Below the pieces are notes generated by a model. It was not told the DNA's origin. It did not search any database and saw only the letters and a program-made list of their open reading frames with translations. Both the position numbers and the translations under genes were made by a program. Below, piece after piece: positions 18,450 through 26,783 of a stretch of 64,000 nucleotides of DNA. Origin of the DNA: Glaciimonas sp. PAMC28666 (GTDB taxonomy: Bacteria > Pseudomonadota > Gammaproteobacteria > Burkholderiales > Burkholderiaceae_D); the NCBI RefSeq assembly GCF_016917355.1, contig NZ_CP070304.1, forward strand, positions 2,046,001 to 2,110,000. Reading direction: 5' to 3'. Positions within the stretch are counted from its first letter, which is position 1; every line of letters begins with the position of its first letter.

Positions 18450-18935
18450 ATGGCACTCCGCATCATCGCCACTGGCGGCACATTTGATAAGCATTATGAT
18501 GAAATCGCTGGCAAATTGATTTTTGCTGCCAGCCATTTACCTGAGGCGATCGCGCGCGCGCGCATCACTGCCGCATTGGAACTCGAGGAGTTACCACTGC
18601 TGGATTCACTCGACATGCAAGACATCGACCGCCGCCGCGTGTTGGCGTCCTGCACCAGCGCAGAGGAAGAGGCGATAGTGATTATTCACGGCACCGATAC
18701 CATGCAGGATACTGCGGCGGTGTTGGGCGCGGCTAATCTTGCTAAAGCGATAGTGGTAACGGGCGCGATGATCCCGTACGAAATCGCCAATTCAGATGCA
18801 TTGTTTAATCTGGGATTCGCTTGTGGCGTTGCACAGTTTTTGCCGCATGGCGTCTATGTTGCGATGAACGGAAAAGTATTCGGCTGGGATAAAGTACAAA
18901 AGAATCGGGTTGCAGGGGTTTTCGAATCGATTTGA
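18450..18935 (+). CDS. Asparaginase-like domain protein (N-terminal domain only)
   Basis: A 161-aa protein containing only the N-terminal asparaginase domain. Both active-site threonine segments are visible: IIATGGTFDKHYDE (Thr11) and VIIHGTDTMQDTAAVL, followed by AIVVTGAMIPYEIANSDALF. The C-terminal domain that completes type I and II asparaginases (about 330 residues) is missing, with no sign of a frameshift; single-domain relatives exist in proteobacteria. It starts 5 bp after the cytochrome gene and is followed by a strong terminator, so it is the last gene of the dehydrogenase operon. Activity is uncertain. Confidence 0.85.
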   Translation: MALRIIATGGTFDKHYDEIAGKLIFAASHLPEAIARARITAALELEELPLLDSLDMQDIDRRRVLASCTSAEEEAIVIIHGTDTMQDTAAVLGAANLAKAIVVTGAMIPYEIANSDALFNLGFACGVAQFLPHGVYVAMNGKVFGWDKVQKNRVAGVFESI

Positions 18936-18978
18936 CGTTATTGGTACCCTTCCCTGCGGATACCCTTTCATTGCGTTC

Positions 18979-19013
18979 ACGAGAGAGGAGCTTATGCTCC
19001 TCTCTCGTTTTTG
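18979..19013 (+). terminator. Rho-independent terminator
   Basis: A perfect 13-bp stem (ACGAGAGAGGAGC and its complement) with a TTAT loop is followed by a T tract. It ends the sugar dehydrogenase operon and faces the porin gene. Confidence 0.92.
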
Positions 19014-19054
19014 TACGGACCGCTATCAAGGTGACTTCAGGTCACTGATGGGGC

Positions 19055-20122
19055 TTAAAAGCGGTGCTGAATACCACCAATGACGCCCGTCTGGCTATTG
19101 CCAAAACCGGTGTCATCACGTGAAACCCCGACCAGTTGATTATTTTTGGCTTTGGCGTATGCCGCGCTCAGGTACAAATCCGTCCGTTTGGACAATGCAT
19201 ATTTAGCGCGCGCCGAAACCATAATCGGATCGGCATCCTTGCCATTCGGCACATTTTTGATGTCTTGATAGTAGACCTGTCCAATCAGCGTCCATAGCGG
19301 TGTCACGCGATAGCTGGCACCGCCCCAAAACATGTCGCTACGCAAATCCGCGGCGTGGCTAGCGAGTGTTTTTTTATAGTTCCGATAGCCAAGGTTGAAT
19401 TTCCAATTTTCACTCATCTGATATAAACCGGCCAGGTGGATGCTTGTGGCTTTGTCATAGTCATTTCTGAAGGCTGGAACGGCCGCGCCATTCGAGCGAT
19501 CAAAGGCAGCTGCCAGACTGACCGGGCCAATCACATAGCCAGCGCCAAGCGCATATTTAGCGCTATCGCTCGTGTTCCCTGCGACCTCTCCGAAGCCGTA
19601 AGTTGCGCCCAATTTTACGCCACCGAAGGTACCCTGGTATTTGATGATATTCGGTGCATTGGTAATCATGCCGTCCTTGCGTCCACCGGTCGCATTGCCG
19701 GAAGTTACCCAAGAATATTGGCCGGAATATCCCATTAAATCAAACGGCAAAATAAAATCGTAGGTGGTGGTGTAAGAGCGCCCGGCCACAATTCGGCCAA
19801 ATGGACCTTCCAGACCAACGTTGGCTTGCCGACCGAATAGCACCCCCGCACTATCGAATTCACCGGTATCAACTTTAAAGCCGCTTTCTAGCTGGAAAAT
19901 GGCTTTCAGACCGCCGCCAAGATCTTCAGCGCCACGAAATCCGAAGCGCGAGGTGTTCATTGCGCCAGAGCTCAGGCGCACGACACCGTCCTTTTTTGCA
20001 TTGGCATTATTGGTATATTCCACGCCAGTATCGATCAGGCCGTACACGGTCACGTTGCTCTGCGCGTAAGCAGCGACAGCACAGGTATTCAACACAACTG
20101 CAGCAAATAACTTTCTTTTCAT
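19055..20122 (-). CDS. Gram-negative porin (Omp32/OpcP type)
   Basis: A 355-aa outer-membrane general porin. The signal peptide is MKRKLFAAVVLNTCAVAAYAQ, followed by SNVTVYGLIDTGVEYTNN, the standard first strand of burkholderial porins. RFGFRGAEDLGGGLKAIFQL, RQANVGLEGPFG and the C-terminal phenylalanine strand (GGIQHRF) complete the signature of a 16-strand barrel. The start at 20122 follows GAGGAAGATGAA. It lies downstream of the ABC transporter genes on the same strand and may supply substrate to them. Confidence 0.95.
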   Translation of the reverse strand: MKRKLFAAVVLNTCAVAAYAQSNVTVYGLIDTGVEYTNNANAKKDGVVRLSSGAMNTSRFGFRGAEDLGGGLKAIFQLESGFKVDTGEFDSAGVLFGRQANVGLEGPFGRIVAGRSYTTTYDFILPFDLMGYSGQYSWVTSGNATGGRKDGMITNAPNIIKYQGTFGGVKLGATYGFGEVAGNTSDSAKYALGAGYVIGPVSLAAAFDRSNGAAVPAFRNDYDKATSIHLAGLYQMSENWKFNLGYRNYKKTLASHAADLRSDMFWGGASYRVTPLWTLIGQVYYQDIKNVPNGKDADPIMVSARAKYALSKRTDLYLSAAYAKAKNNQLVGVSRDDTGFGNSQTGVIGGIQHRF

Positions 20123-20301
20123 TTCATCTTCCTCTAGTGGTTTAATAAAATTTCTTGCCATCTGCGGTGGCAATCATGGGACAGCGTTGGAACTACAAAA
20201 CACGGCATTGAGAAGCGTCCTCAAGCGTCGACTTCAAGGAAAAAATGTGAGGTGAGGTGAAAAGACCAGGGCTTAAGGCTCCTACCTCTATGTGCGCGGC
20301 A

Positions 20302-21378
20302 TCAGAACGCCCAAAGCGCCTCTTGCGGCAGCTGCAGCCAATACTCCCCCGGAGTCAAACGGTGGCTGGCATACGCCCGCAGCCCGATGGTGTCTACCGC
20401 ATCGCCATTCTTGAACAGGCACTCCCAACGGTCACCGAGATACATGCAGGTGAACAACGGAAGTTTGATAGCGTTGTCTACCGGCTCGCTGGAGATCCGG
20501 ACTTGCTCCAGGCGAATAATGCCGATCGCCTCATTGCCGGCGTTGCCGCCACGCGCGGTGGCTGTCACGGTGCCCCCTTCCACTTCCAGCAAGGCCAGAT
20601 CTCCCTCGCGCCGCAGGACTTTGGCTGGTAGCCGATTATTGCTACCCATGAATTCCGCAACAAACAGCGTGTCCGGGGTTTGATACATACTTTGCGGTGT
20701 ACCTTGCTGTTCAATCTTGCCGTTGTTGAGCAGCAGGATACGATCCGAAATCGCCATCGCTTCGGCCTGGTCGTGGGTGACCATCAGCGCCGAAAGTCCC
20801 AGGCGGACAATCAGTTCACGTAAAAACGCACGCGCTTCTTCACGCAATTTGGCATCCAGATTGGACAGCGGTTCGTCGAGCAAAATGACCGGCGGGTTGT
20901 ATACCAGTGCTCGGGCAATCGCCACCCGCTGCTGCTGTCCGCCAGAAAGTTGATGCGGAAAGCGTTCTCCCAGGTGGCCTAAACCAAGCTGCGTCAAGGT
21001 GCTATTCACGCGCTCGGCAATCTCGCTTTTTCCCATTTTCCGCAATTGCAGACCGTAGGCAACGTTGTTGAATACGGTTTTGTGCGGCCACAACGCATAC
21101 GATTGAAATACCAGACCGAGATTGCGCTCTTCGGCGGGGATTTCCAGTTTGCCATTGCCGTTAAAAACGGTCCGTTCACCAATCTGAATCTCACCGGCTT
21201 TGGGTGATTCAAGTCCAGCCACGGCGCGCAATAACGTGGTTTTACCGCTACCCGATGGACCTAACAACGCAACCACCTCGCCGCGTTGTAATTCCATCGA
21301 AACTCCTTTTAAAATCTGATTGGCACCGGCACCGGTGCCATAGTCCAGATAAAGATTGCTGACGCTTAATTCGCTCAT
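20302..21378 (-). CDS. ABC transporter ATP-binding protein (FbpC/PotA-like)
   Basis: A 358-aa importer ATPase. Walker A is GPSGSGKTT, the signature is LSGGQQQRVAIARAL, Walker B is VILLDEPLSNLD and the H-loop is MVTHDQAEAMA. A C-terminal OB-fold regulatory region starts at about residue 240. It lies 23 bp downstream of the permease gene. Family resemblance is to iron(III), phosphonate and polyamine-like importers. The substrate cannot be fixed from sequence. Confidence 0.93.
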   Translation of the reverse strand: MSELSVSNLYLDYGTGAGANQILKGVSMELQRGEVVALLGPSGSGKTTLLRAVAGLESPKAGEIQIGERTVFNGNGKLEIPAEERNLGLVFQSYALWPHKTVFNNVAYGLQLRKMGKSEIAERVNSTLTQLGLGHLGERFPHQLSGGQQQRVAIARALVYNPPVILLDEPLSNLDAKLREEARAFLRELIVRLGLSALMVTHDQAEAMAISDRILLLNNGKIEQQGTPQSMYQTPDTLFVAEFMGSNNRLPAKVLRREGDLALLEVEGGTVTATARGGNAGNEAIGIIRLEQVRISSEPVDNAIKLPLFTCMYLGDRWECLFKNGDAVDTIGLRAYASHRLTPGEYWLQLPQEALWAF

Positions 21379-21401
21379 GATGCTATTCCTGTATGGAGGG
21401 T

Positions 21402-23216
21402 TTAATCGTGCAACTTGACGCCGAAGCGCAGCGCGATACCGAGGCCAATGGCCACTAAAAAGATATTAATAAATGAGAGTGTTGCCACCAGATCGACCGA
21501 GCCAGAAGCCCATAACGAGACGATCAAGGCACCGATGACTTCAGTGCCCGGTGAGAGCAGATACACGGCGGTTGAATACTCGCGTTCAAAAATCAGGAAC
21601 ACCATCAGCCAAGCACCGAGCAAGCCATACCGCACCAATGGCAACGTGATATGGCGGGTGACCTGACCGCGCCGTGCGCCGACTGCGCGGGCCGCTTCTT
21701 CCAATTCCGGTCCGACTTGCAGCAGCGCTGTGGTGATCAGGCGCATACCATAAGCCAGCCACACAACGGAATAGGCCAGCCACACAGAAAATATGGTCGA
21801 ACGCAATTCCCGCATGATTGGAATGACGCTGCTTACCATCCAGTTGGCGAAGAAATTGTCGTAATTTTTAAAAACATCGTTCAAGGCTGAAGGCACGAAC
21901 AAAAATACCCACAAGAACGCCAGTCCTGCCAACAAGCCAGGCACTGCACGTGGCACCAACACACTGTAATCAAGGAAGCGCGTAATGCCATCGGGCTTGC
22001 GATGCATTGCCAACGCAATGCAGCAATAACATGCCACCGTAATACCGCCGCCGATGACACCAATCAGGACAGTGTTCAAAATTCCGCGCATTAACGATGG
22101 TTGATCGAAAACATCGATAAAATGTTGCACGGTGAAGGCGTCAACCAGCGAGACGCCGTAACCCCAATGCGACACAAATGCACGCAAGGCGATTCCCGAC
22201 AGCGGTATAACGATGGTGAAGATGATCCACATCGCAATAAGTCCAAACGCAGGCCATTTCCAGTTTCCAAGCGGTAGTGCTTTTTGGCGCGCGCCCTTGC
22301 CTTTGATCGAGACATATTTATTTGCCGAGCGCAGCAACCAGCGCTGCATCATTACCAGCGGGAACGTCACCGCCACCAGACATACAGCCACCGCTGCCAT
22401 TAAATGATAGGAAGGGGTTCCAAGTTTATTGGTGAGTTTGTATAGATAGGTAGGTAGAACCAGATGACCTTCCGGGTCGCCCAGCACCAGTACCAGACCA
22501 AAGACCTCAAAGCCGAGAAAAAATACCAGCACGCCGGCATATGCCAATGCTGGCATGATCATCGGGAGCGAAACGTTGAGGGCGACCTGCAGCGGCGATG
22601 CACCCGCCACGCGAGCGGCCTCCTCCACATCGGCACCAAGGCTTCTCAGCGCTGCGGAAGCGTAAAGATAAACGTGTGGCACGTGGGTAAGGCCTGCAAT
22701 GATGATGATGCTGGGAAACGCGTAGACATTCCAGGGATCGCCATCAAATCCAACCATACTAAGCAGACTCTTGACCCAGACGGTATAGAACCCGACAGGT
22801 CCCATTGATACGACATAACCGAAACCGATGACCATCGGCGATACAAAAATAGGGACAAGCAACAACGGTGCGATCCAGCTACGACCAGGAAGATCAGTGC
22901 GGACCATCAAGAATGCCAACATGCCGCCTAACGGAACGGCAATCAACGCCAGGCCTGCGGCCAGCATCATTCCGTTTGCAAACGCCTGACGGAAATCAGG
23001 ATCGTCAAAAATAAAACGATACGGCTCCAGACTTAATTCTTTTACTGGGGCAAAAAAAGGTGCCGATAAAAAGCTTTGATAGAAGATCAGCGACAGTGGC
23101 ACGAACACGGCCAGTGCGGTCAGCGTCACCACCAGTCCGCGTGGCCAGTTCAGGCGAAAAAGCCATGCGGCCCAGTTGCTGCGCACCGATGGCTGTGGAG
23201 AGGAAAGAGTATGCAT
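21402..23216 (-). CDS. ABC transporter permease, two fused membrane domains (FbpB-like)
   Basis: A 604-aa inner-membrane permease with about twelve hydrophobic segments in two halves. Each half carries an EAA loop that docks the ATPase: EEAARVAGASPLQVALNVSL in the first and EEAARAVGARRGQVTRHITL in the second. Such fused permeases belong to the iron(III)/thiamine/phosphonate group of binding-protein-dependent importers. It is followed at 23 bp by the ATPase gene. The gap of about 270 bp to the upstream binding-protein gene contains a hairpin. Confidence 0.93.
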   Translation of the reverse strand: MHTLSSPQPSVRSNWAAWLFRLNWPRGLVVTLTALAVFVPLSLIFYQSFLSAPFFAPVKELSLEPYRFIFDDPDFRQAFANGMMLAAGLALIAVPLGGMLAFLMVRTDLPGRSWIAPLLLVPIFVSPMVIGFGYVVSMGPVGFYTVWVKSLLSMVGFDGDPWNVYAFPSIIIIAGLTHVPHVYLYASAALRSLGADVEEAARVAGASPLQVALNVSLPMIMPALAYAGVLVFFLGFEVFGLVLVLGDPEGHLVLPTYLYKLTNKLGTPSYHLMAAVAVCLVAVTFPLVMMQRWLLRSANKYVSIKGKGARQKALPLGNWKWPAFGLIAMWIIFTIVIPLSGIALRAFVSHWGYGVSLVDAFTVQHFIDVFDQPSLMRGILNTVLIGVIGGGITVACYCCIALAMHRKPDGITRFLDYSVLVPRAVPGLLAGLAFLWVFLFVPSALNDVFKNYDNFFANWMVSSVIPIMRELRSTIFSVWLAYSVVWLAYGMRLITTALLQVGPELEEAARAVGARRGQVTRHITLPLVRYGLLGAWLMVFLIFEREYSTAVYLLSPGTEVIGALIVSLWASGSVDLVATLSFINIFLVAIGLGIALRFGVKLHD

Positions 23217-23439
23217 AGTGGGTAATTGTCCAGATCAGAATGCAGATAAAAATTACTTGAACGGCACCTGATCTCAAAATCTGGACGTAGAACGACCCGC
23301 CGCCGTGCGCCTTGTGAGAGGTCACGACAGAGTGTCGATTGCCAGAGATCAGGTAGAAAGATGCGCGTAGGCTGGGTTGCGCCGACGGAGCCGGGTAAGC
23401 GGCTTCGTCAGGAGAGATGCATCATTTGTTGAAATTGTT

Positions 23440-23458
23440 GGCGCTGATAAACAGCGCC
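23440..23458 (-). terminator. Hairpin between binding-protein and permease genes
   Basis: GGCGCTG and CAGCGCC form a 7-bp stem with a 5-nt loop just downstream of the binding-protein gene. It has no T tract, so it may act as a partial terminator or an mRNA-stabilising hairpin that keeps binding protein in excess over the permease. Confidence 0.4.
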
Positions 23459-23490
23459 GACGCACAACATCGACAGCCACGTCCCACAGA

Positions 23491-24594
23491 TTATTTTTTG
23501 CCTGCCGCCGCTTTCCATTGCTTCAGAAAAGCCAGACGTTTGGTTTGATCCAGATAAGCCAGCAGCACCGGACTCACCGGGATCGGCTTCAACGCTGTGC
23601 CAAGTTGCTTGGTCAACTCTGATAGTGTTGAGGTTCCGGTGACATCGGCGCGGATAGCGAATAGCTGCGCTTCATTGGCAACGATAGTCTGGCCGCGTTT
23701 GGATAGCAGATAATCGAGCCACAACTTGGCCGCGTTGCTATTTTTTGCCGATTTGTTGATAAACGCGACCCGCGACATCACCAGATTATAGTCGGTGGTA
23801 AATGCCACTCCCAACGAGGGATCTTTTTTGGCGCGGCTGAGCGCATACGATCCAAGCACGTTGTAGCCGATCAGATTTTCCCCGGATGAAATGCGCTCCA
23901 GCATGGTGCCGGTGGATGACTGCACCCGTACTGCAACATTTCCGAGCGCCGTGGCAAGTTCCCAAAACTGCGGATTGTCTTGCGCATCTTGCGTAATGAA
24001 CGAGAAGCCCACACCTGATTTTTCAATATCGTAGGTGGTCACTTTATTTCGGTATTTGTCTGCTTTCGTGGTCAGCAGTCTGGTGAAAGCCGCGTGCGTA
24101 GTGGGAACTTCATCGGCCGGGACCAAACGCTTGTTATAGACGATGGCAATCGGTTCATAGGTTGTACCGTAGGCCGTATCCTTATAGCTTGCCCAAGCGG
24201 GAATCGCACCGGCTTCCGGCGATTTATACACGGCGCCATAACCCTCTGTCACCAATTTAACTTGCAGATCCATTGACGACGACCACAATACGTCGGCGGT
24301 GGTCCCGCCAGCGGCAGCTTCGGAGATAAAACGGTTATACACTTCCGTTGAGTTCATATCGTTAAACTCAACTTTTACGCCCGGATAAAGAGCGCTAAAA
24401 TCTTTGATTAATGGCTCGGCAGCTTTGGAGTCCGTGGCACTGTAAATAACCACCTTGCCCTCTTTTTTTGCACCTTCAATGATCCTGTTATAGTCCGCCG
24501 GATAACCACTCGGAACTTGTGCCCATGCGCTGCCGGTGGTCGTCAGCGCTAATGCAGCTGCCATAAGTGTCAAAGATTTTTTCGGTGTAAACAT
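23491..24594 (-). CDS. ABC transporter periplasmic substrate-binding protein (family 1, FbpA-like)
   Basis: A 367-aa binding protein. The signal peptide ends at TTGSAWAQ. The mature part starts with YNRIIEGAKKEGKVVIYSAT and includes VKVEFNDMNSTEVYNRF, typical of iron(III)/aminoethylphosphonate-type binding proteins. The paired-tyrosine iron site of FbpA is not clearly visible, so iron should not be assumed. It is the third gene of a minus-strand block made of receptor, binding protein, permease, ATPase and porin. Confidence 0.9.
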   Translation of the reverse strand: MFTPKKSLTLMAAALALTTTGSAWAQVPSGYPADYNRIIEGAKKEGKVVIYSATDSKAAEPLIKDFSALYPGVKVEFNDMNSTEVYNRFISEAAAGGTTADVLWSSSMDLQVKLVTEGYGAVYKSPEAGAIPAWASYKDTAYGTTYEPIAIVYNKRLVPADEVPTTHAAFTRLLTTKADKYRNKVTTYDIEKSGVGFSFITQDAQDNPQFWELATALGNVAVRVQSSTGTMLERISSGENLIGYNVLGSYALSRAKKDPSLGVAFTTDYNLVMSRVAFINKSAKNSNAAKLWLDYLLSKRGQTIVANEAQLFAIRADVTGTSTLSELTKQLGTALKPIPVSPVLLAYLDQTKRLAFLKQWKAAAGKK

Positions 24595-24717
24595 AGATGT
24601 TGTCTCCTGATTTTTCTATTGGTGTGTGGGTGTTACGTTCTAACTTGTGTGATTATTTTTTTACGTTATGACTCGTGATCTTTACGCAATGGCGATACAT
24701 ACCCGACCACGCCAGGT

Positions 24718-25743
24718 TTACCGCACCAGTCCCATCGCGTTCGCCTGTTGTCCATATTGATAAACCGTTTTTTTGACATACTCGGTCAGCGCTTTGCCCG
24801 TCAGGGAAAATGGGAAAAGTCCACCCTCTGTGCGCAAACGATCGAACTCAGGAGTGGCCATCATTTGGTCGAAAACGTTGATCCAGCGGTGGTAATCGGC
24901 ATCAGACACATGCGGTCCCATGTAAACGCCGCGGATGATCGGCCAACTCACATCGATACCCTGCTCCCGTGCGGTGGGTACGTTCGCCAGTGCCCCGGGT
25001 AGGCGATTGTCGGATAGCACCGCCAGAATACGAATCTCGTTATCTGCTGCGTGTAACATCGCTTCCGAGGCATCGCCCGATACTGCCTGCACATGACCGG
25101 CACGCAATGCGGTAAATGATTCACCACCGCCTTCGAGTGCGACAAAGCGCAAGGTTTTGGGATCGATGTGACGCTTCCTGGCGAGCAGCGATATCTTGAG
25201 CCAGTCTTGACTGCCGACCGTGCCAGCCGCGCCGATGGTGACCTTGGACGGATTGTCTTTCAAGGCTTGCATCAGGTCGCGCAGGTTCTTAAAAGGTGAG
25301 TCGCTTCGTACCGCGATCATGCCGTAATCGGCACCGACCGCAGCGACCCAGCGCACGTTGGCCGGACTGGCGCGGCCGTATTTTCCCTGCGCGAGATTCA
25401 TCAGTGAACCACCAGAAAAAGCCACCAGCGTTTGTGCTTCTCCACTCCGTTGCGTCACGATGGCATTCCAGGCGACCGCCCCTATTCCCCCCGGTAGATA
25501 AGTGGTACGTATGGCAATCGGTGGAACAGCGTTTTTCTGGCTGACGGTGAGCGTAGTGGGAAGCAGCATGCCCTTTTGAATGAGCTTGCAGGTCAAATCC
25601 ATACCACCGCCCGGCTTGGCCGGAGCCAGACACTCCGGCACACTGAGGGCCGTTATCGGAGTGCGGCTGCCCGCCCACGCAGCGCTTGCGGTGACTAGCA
25701 TGCAAGCGGCGCTCACGTAAATCAAAGTTTCTCGAAATGTCAT
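24718..25743 (-). CDS. Bug/TctC-type tripartite tricarboxylate transporter receptor
   Basis: A 341-aa periplasmic receptor. A signal peptide (ACMLVTASAAWAG) is followed by the Bug fold, including CLAPAKPGGGMDLTC, TTYLPGGIGAVAWN, the AGTVGSQDW loop and LANVPTAREQGIDV. The start at 25743 follows GGTGGAG. Such receptors normally serve TctAB permeases, and none is encoded nearby. In the family some Bug proteins act instead as ligand sensors for TctE-type kinases, and a TctDE-like pair is divergent from this gene. It is therefore likely to be the sensing component of the uptake locus. Confidence 0.9.
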   Translation of the reverse strand: MTFRETLIYVSAACMLVTASAAWAGSRTPITALSVPECLAPAKPGGGMDLTCKLIQKGMLLPTTLTVSQKNAVPPIAIRTTYLPGGIGAVAWNAIVTQRSGEAQTLVAFSGGSLMNLAQGKYGRASPANVRWVAAVGADYGMIAVRSDSPFKNLRDLMQALKDNPSKVTIGAAGTVGSQDWLKISLLARKRHIDPKTLRFVALEGGGESFTALRAGHVQAVSGDASEAMLHAADNEIRILAVLSDNRLPGALANVPTAREQGIDVSWPIIRGVYMGPHVSDADYHRWINVFDQMMATPEFDRLRTEGGLFPFSLTGKALTEYVKKTVYQYGQQANAMGLVR

Positions 25744-26102
25744 TGTCTCCACCCACAATCTATTGTTGTTATCGCATTTCTTCTGTTTACCCAGCAAACG
25801 GCTGCAAAAACAATCAGCCTTATCGAATACTAATAGACGAATAGACTAAAAATGGAACAAGGGGTTTTTTAATTAATCGCATCATAGCTGGTCGAATCTT
25901 TCAGTTTCCTTTCAGTTTGGGAGCGAACAAAAAATGTTGTACTTTTATGCCTCAAAACTATGCAGCGCAATAGCGGTTAGTACTAATTCACTTACGGAAA
26001 TCGGCTATTTTTGAGTATTTGTTATCTACATTGACTGGCGTTTTGCAAAACCGATCGTTCTATGTAAATATTGGCGACCTATTCAACCGGCTCCCAATGA
26101 TT
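25744..26102. promoter_or_regulatory. Divergent control region between receptor and two-component genes
   Basis: About 360 bp, strongly AT-rich, without a supported gene. It must contain the promoters of the transport block and of the response regulator. I see no unambiguous promoter or regulator site. Confidence 0.4.
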
Positions 26103-26783
26103 ATGCGGATTTTATTAATTGAAGATCACGTTGAGTTATCACGTTGGCTTTCAAAGGCGCTGCGAGATGCGCATTGGACGGTCGAATGTGCGACGAACGG
26201 GGCCGATGCCGATTCGTTGTTGCATACCCAGCAATACGCGTTGGTGATTCTGGATTTAAGTTTGCCAAAGATGGATGGGCTGGAAGTCCTCAAGCGTTTG
26301 CGCGCGCGCGGCAGTAAGGTACCGGTGTTGATTCTCACCGCACGCGGCGGTGTTCCGGATCGGGTACAGGGATTGAACCTGGGCGCGGACGACTACCTGG
26401 CAAAACCGTTTGAACTTGAGGAGCTGGAGGCGCGTGCAAAAGCCTTGTTAAGGCGCGCTCAGGGCAACGAGGGGCTGACATATAGTTGCGGCGCTCTGCA
26501 GTTCGACACAGTCTCACGCATGTTTAGTTATGGAGATGGTCTTTTGGCATTAACGCCACGCGAACACGCGGTGCTGGAAGTATTGATGACCCGTGCCGGC
26601 CGGGTCGTTTCGAAAGAAAAACTCTTCGATGAAGTGTTTTCGCTTGCCGATGATGCTAATCCGGATGCGATAGAAATCTATATTCATCGACTGCGCAAAA
26701 AACTGGCAAGCGATCAAAATGGTCAAGTCGCCATAACAACCCTGCGCGGCCTGGGATATTTGTTGCAGGCACAAGCAGCCTAA
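26103..26783 (+). CDS. Two-component response regulator, OmpR/TctD type
   Basis: A 226-aa regulator with an N-terminal receiver domain (acidic pair E7/D8, phosphoacceptor D51 in ILDLSLPKMDG, switch Thr in VLILTARG, Lys in LAKPFELEEL) and a C-terminal OmpR winged helix (LTPREHAVLEVLMTRAGRVV, IEIYIHRLRKKL, ITTLRGLGYLL). The start is placed at the MRILLIEDH motif; an ATG two codons upstream is equally possible. Its stop overlaps the start of the kinase gene. It is divergent from the Bug receptor and probably activates that block. Confidence 0.93.
   Translation: MRILLIEDHVELSRWLSKALRDAHWTVECATNGADADSLLHTQQYALVILDLSLPKMDGLEVLKRLRARGSKVPVLILTARGGVPDRVQGLNLGADDYLAKPFELEELEARAKALLRRAQGNEGLTYSCGALQFDTVSRMFSYGDGLLALTPREHAVLEVLMTRAGRVVSKEKLFDEVFSLADDANPDAIEIYIHRLRKKLASDQNGQVAITTLRGLGYLLQAQAA

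Noticed and set aside
20302-24594. Iron(III) transporter fbpABC
   Set aside because: The architecture fits, but the iron-binding tyrosine pair is not evident and the receptor and sensor context suggests an organic substrate, so no gene symbols were given.
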